Shown piece by piece: positions 61,653-64,000 of a DNA stretch of 64,000 nt. Location of the stretch: positions 224,902 to 288,901 of the forward strand of contig NZ_SUKC01000003.1 in the NCBI RefSeq assembly GCF_005047635.1, given 5' to 3'. The notes beneath the pieces were generated by a model. That model made no database searches. It was not told the origin of the DNA and was given only the letters and a program-made list of their open reading frames with translations. A program made the translations under genes and the position numbers. This DNA is from Arthrobacter sp. CAU 1506. Its GTDB lineage: Bacteria > Actinomycetota > Actinomycetes > Actinomycetales > Micrococcaceae. Position 1 is the first letter of the stretch, and the number at the start of each line of letters is the position of its first letter.

Positions 61653-62692
61653 TGGCAATCCTGACCGGACCGTTGCCGCTGGTGCCGGTCCCGGGTACCT
61701 CCCGCAGCAGGAACGCGAAGAGCGGGGCGCCGCCGTCCGTCGTCGCACTGGGCGGCGGGCACGGGCTGTCCGCTTCGCTGGGCGCGCTGCGCCTGCTCAC
61801 CACCGAGCTCACCGCTATCGTCACGGTAGCCGACGACGGCGGATCCTCCGGCCGCCTGCGCGATGAGTTCGGCGTGCTTCCGCCCGGGGACCTGCGGATG
61901 GCTCTGGCGGCGCTGTGCGACGACACCGACTGGGGCCGGACCTGGCGCGACGTGATGCAGCACCGCTTCAAGTCCTCCCCGGGATCCGAGCAGTCGCTGG
62001 ACAACCACGCCCTGGGCAACCTGCTGATTGTCACGTTGTGGGAGTTGCTGGGGGATCCCGTGGCGGGCCTCAAATGGGCCGGAGCCCTGCTGGGAGCACG
62101 CGGCGAGGTGCTGCCCATGGCCACCGTACCGCTGACCATCGAGGGCGACGTACTAGTGGAGGACGAGGATGGGCGGTTGCGCAGCGCGCTGATCTCCGGC
62201 CAGTCCCGCCTGGCCGCGGCCGGACGGAACAGCCATGTCAATGACGTGCGGCTGCTCCCCGACGACGCGCCGGCCTGCGTCGAAGCACTCAACGCCATCG
62301 AGTACGCCGACTGGGTGATCCTGGGGCCCGGATCCTGGTACACCTCCGTGCTGCCGCATCTGATGCTGACAGAGATGCGCGAGGCGCTATGCAACACCCA
62401 GGCGCGCCGATGCCTGACGATGAACCTGTCGGTGGATACCAAGGAAACGTCCGGGATGACGGCGGCGGACCACCTGGCAGCAGTGAAGCGCTGCGCCCCC
62501 GGCATGCGATTCGATGTGGTGCTGGCCGATCCGCGGGTGATCGACAACAAGGAGCGTTTCGAGGAAGCCGCCGGAGAACTCGGTGCGCGCGTTGTCTTCG
62601 GTAGAGTAGGAAGCTCAGGCGGACGCCCCGTACACGATCCGTTGAGACTGGCGAGTGCCTACCACGACATTTTCGAAGGCCACAAGGATTAG
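61652..62692 (+). CDS. yvcK: Gluconeogenesis factor YvcK/CuvA family protein
   Basis: UDP-sugar-binding regulator of cell-wall metabolism and carbon use, 346 residues, cytoplasmic. Signatures are V-V-A-L-G-G-G-H-G-L-S-A near residue 30, T-V-A-D-D-G-G-S-S-G-R-L-R, P-P-G-D-L-R, H-A-L-G-N-L and I-L-G-P-G-S-W-Y-T-S. It belongs to the CofD-like fold, but the neighbouring genes identify it as YvcK, not CofD. The GTG start at 61652 overlaps the rapZ stop by one base, so translation is coupled; whiA follows after 15 nt. Confidence 0.94.
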   Translation: MAILTGPLPLVPVPGTSRSRNAKSGAPPSVVALGGGHGLSASLGALRLLTTELTAIVTVADDGGSSGRLRDEFGVLPPGDLRMALAALCDDTDWGRTWRDVMQHRFKSSPGSEQSLDNHALGNLLIVTLWELLGDPVAGLKWAGALLGARGEVLPMATVPLTIEGDVLVEDEDGRLRSALISGQSRLAAAGRNSHVNDVRLLPDDAPACVEALNAIEYADWVILGPGSWYTSVLPHLMLTEMREALCNTQARRCLTMNLSVDTKETSGMTAADHLAAVKRCAPGMRFDVVLADPRVIDNKERFEEAAGELGARVVFGRVGSSGGRPVHDPLRLASAYHDIFEGHKD

Positions 62693-62707
62693 GTAAGGAC
62701 AAGGTGC

Positions 62708-63688
62708 ATGGCGCTGACCGCAGCAGTCAAGGATGAGCTTGCTCGCCTCGACATCAAGAAGTCCCAGGTCCGGAAGGCGGAGGTCTCCGCGACGCTCCGG
62801 TTCGCCGGCGGACTTCACATCATTTCCGGCCGGATTGTGATTGAGGCCGAAGTTGATCTGGCTGCGACGGCGAGGCGTCTGCGTACCGCCATTTCGGAAG
62901 TGTACGGCCACAGCGGAGACATCATCGTGGTCTCCGGCGGTGCCCTGCGCCGGGGGAACCGCTACGTAGTCCGCGTCGTCAGGGACGGAGAGTCCTTGGC
63001 CCGGCAAACCGGGCTGCTGGATGGCCGCGGCCGTCCGGTCCGCGGACTGCCGTCCGTGGTGGTCAACGGCTCGGCCGCCGACGCGGAGGCGGTGTGGCGC
63101 GGTGCATTCCTGGCGCACGGCTCGCTGACCGAGCCCGGACGCTCCTCTGCACTGGAAGTCACCTGCCCCGGTCCGGAAGCGGCGCTGGCGCTGGTCGGCG
63201 CGGCCCGCCGGCTGGGCATCGCCGCGAAAGCACGCGAGGTCAGGGGCGTGGACCGGGTTGTGATTCGGGACGGGGACAGCATCGCCGCCCTCTTGACCCG
63301 GATGGGCGCCCATGATGCGCTGATGGTGTGGGAAGAACGCCGGATGCGGAAGGAAGTGCGGGCCACCGCCAACCGGTTGGCCAATTTCGACGACGCCAAC
63401 CTGCGGCGTTCGGCCCAGGCCGCGGTGGCCGCCGGTGCCCGCGTCGAACGGGCGCTGGAGATCCTCGGTGAAGACGTTCCCGAGCACCTGCGCTACGCCG
63501 GAGAACTGCGGGTGGCGCACAAGCAAGCCTCGCTGGACGAACTGGGCCGCCTGGCGGACCCGGCGATGACCAAGGACGCCATCGCCGGCCGGATCCGCCG
63601 ACTGCTGGCCATGGCCGACAAGCGGGCGGCCGAGCTCCGGATACCCGGGACCGAAGCCAATGTCACACCGGAGATGCTGGACGACTAG
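62708..63688 (+). CDS. whiA: DNA-binding protein WhiA
   Basis: Transcription factor of 326 residues that controls cell division and, in Streptomyces, sporulation. The N-terminal part is a degenerate LAGLIDADG-like domain (about residues 15-210), containing [14 protein letters not shown] and the L-E-V-T strand; the C-terminal helix-turn-helix begins near residue 270 with [20 protein letters not shown]. It ends the rapZ-yvcK-whiA operon, the standard arrangement in Gram-positive bacteria. AAGG precedes the ATG. Confidence 0.95.
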   Translation: MALTAAVKDELARLDIKKSQVRKAEVSATLRFAGGLHIISGRIVIEAEVDLAATARRLRTAISEVYGHSGDIIVVSGGALRRGNRYVVRVVRDGESLARQTGLLDGRGRPVRGLPSVVVNGSAADAEAVWRGAFLAHGSLTEPGRSSALEVTCPGPEAALALVGAARRLGIAAKAREVRGVDRVVIRDGDSIAALLTRMGAHDALMVWEERRMRKEVRATANRLANFDDANLRRSAQAAVAAGARVERALEILGEDVPEHLRYAGELRVAHKQASLDELGRLADPAMTKDAIAGRIRRLLAMADKRAAELRIPGTEANVTPEMLDD

Positions 63689-63753
63689 ATAGGGATGGGC
63701 AGCCCGCCGGGCAGCACCGGCGGCTCGGTCAACGAAGACCGGTTTGAGAGCTA

Positions 63754-63775
63754 CCGGACGGAAACCTCCGTCCGG
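63754..63775 (+). terminator. whiA operon terminator
   Basis: Perfect 9-bp stem CCGGACGGA/TCCGTCCGG with a 4-nt AACC loop, 65 nt after the whiA stop and before sodA. Confidence 0.65.
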
Positions 63776-63828
63776 TTGGACAATCCGACCCAGCCGCGGA
63801 CCGCGGCCGGGAGAAGACGGAGGAAACC

Positions 63829-64000
63829 ATGAGCACGTACGAACTGCCTGAGCTCGACTATGATTACGCAGCCCTTCAGCCGCACATCTCGGCCCGGATC
63901 ATGGAGCTGCACCACTCCAAGCACCACGCCACCTACGTGGCCGGCGCGAACACCGCACTGGAGCAGCTGGCCGAAGCCCGCACCAAGGGCGAATTCGGCA
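63829..64000 (+). CDS. sodA: Superoxide dismutase (Fe/Mn), 5' part only
   Basis: Dismutates superoxide; the gene runs off the end of the window after 57 codons. The N-terminus reads [18 protein letters not shown], then [14 protein letters not shown], the Fe/Mn-SOD N-terminal helix with its first metal-binding histidine. GGAGGA lies 4 nt before the ATG, a strong ribosome binding site. Metal use cannot be decided from this part. Confidence 0.93.
   Translation, partial: MSTYELPELDYDYAALQPHISARIMELHHSKHHATYVAGANTALEQLAEARTKGEFG

Overview
The window is high-GC actinobacterial chromosome, most likely from a member of the Micrococcaceae (Arthrobacter and relatives). The evidence is the conserved order uvrC-rapZ-yvcK-whiA, the CoaE-GrpB fusion, polA and rpsA in one neighbourhood, a DUF6480 protein, and many genes with a TAG-type -10 box only 6-9 nt upstream of a GTG or ATG start (leaderless transcripts). 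No rRNA, tRNA, CRISPR array, insertion sequence or prophage was seen.

Layout. 0-5 kb: acetate uptake and activation (SatP-like carrier, acs), then an EF-G paralogue. 5-12 kb: small soluble enzymes, a stand-alone LigD-type polymerase, a YciO-like protein, a Pit phosphate transporter with a small membrane partner, and a 24-bp tandem repeat. 12-20.5 kb: polA, a FetB-like permease, an Eis-type acetyltransferase, rpsA, and a lipoprotein M28 peptidase. 20.5-30.6 kb: a six-gene minus-strand operon for a 2,3-diaminopropionate (Dap) metabolite. 31-44 kb: an RlmG-like methyltransferase, a YigZ family protein, a 51-bp repeat, coaE-grpB, uvrB, riboswitch-controlled terC, an MFS exporter, a peptidase, GNAT and AAA+ proteins. 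44-53.5 kb: a Ski2-like helicase, tam, stress-type genes (SDR, PIG-L, CsbD), small unknowns, topoisomerase IB, an MBL hydrolase and a GntR regulator. 54-64 kb: uvrA, a HAD phosphatase, plsC, uvrC, rapZ, yvcK, whiA and the start of sodA. uvrA, uvrB, uvrC and polA, that is the excision and resynthesis steps of nucleotide excision repair, all lie here.

The most interesting locus is the Dap operon, read from 30611 down to 20539: sbnA-like; a membrane protein with the C-terminal architecture of epsilon-poly-lysine synthetase (six TM segments, three hexapeptide-type domains) but with three tandem carrier domains and no adenylation domain; a separate adenylation-carrier protein; a SyrP-like Fe/2-oxoglutarate oxygenase; sbnB-like; and a LuxE-like acyl-protein synthetase. 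The first four genes overlap at stop/start codons. SbnA and SbnB should make Dap, and the adenylation protein should activate it. The membrane protein would then join it into a short Dap peptide or polymer, possibly hydroxylated by the oxygenase and acylated through the LuxE-like enzyme. No NIS synthetase, thioesterase or transporter is present, so it is not a staphyloferrin-B-type siderophore locus. The product is unknown to me.

Coordinates, motifs and repeat counts were read by eye. Family assignments rest on motif recognition, not on database searches.
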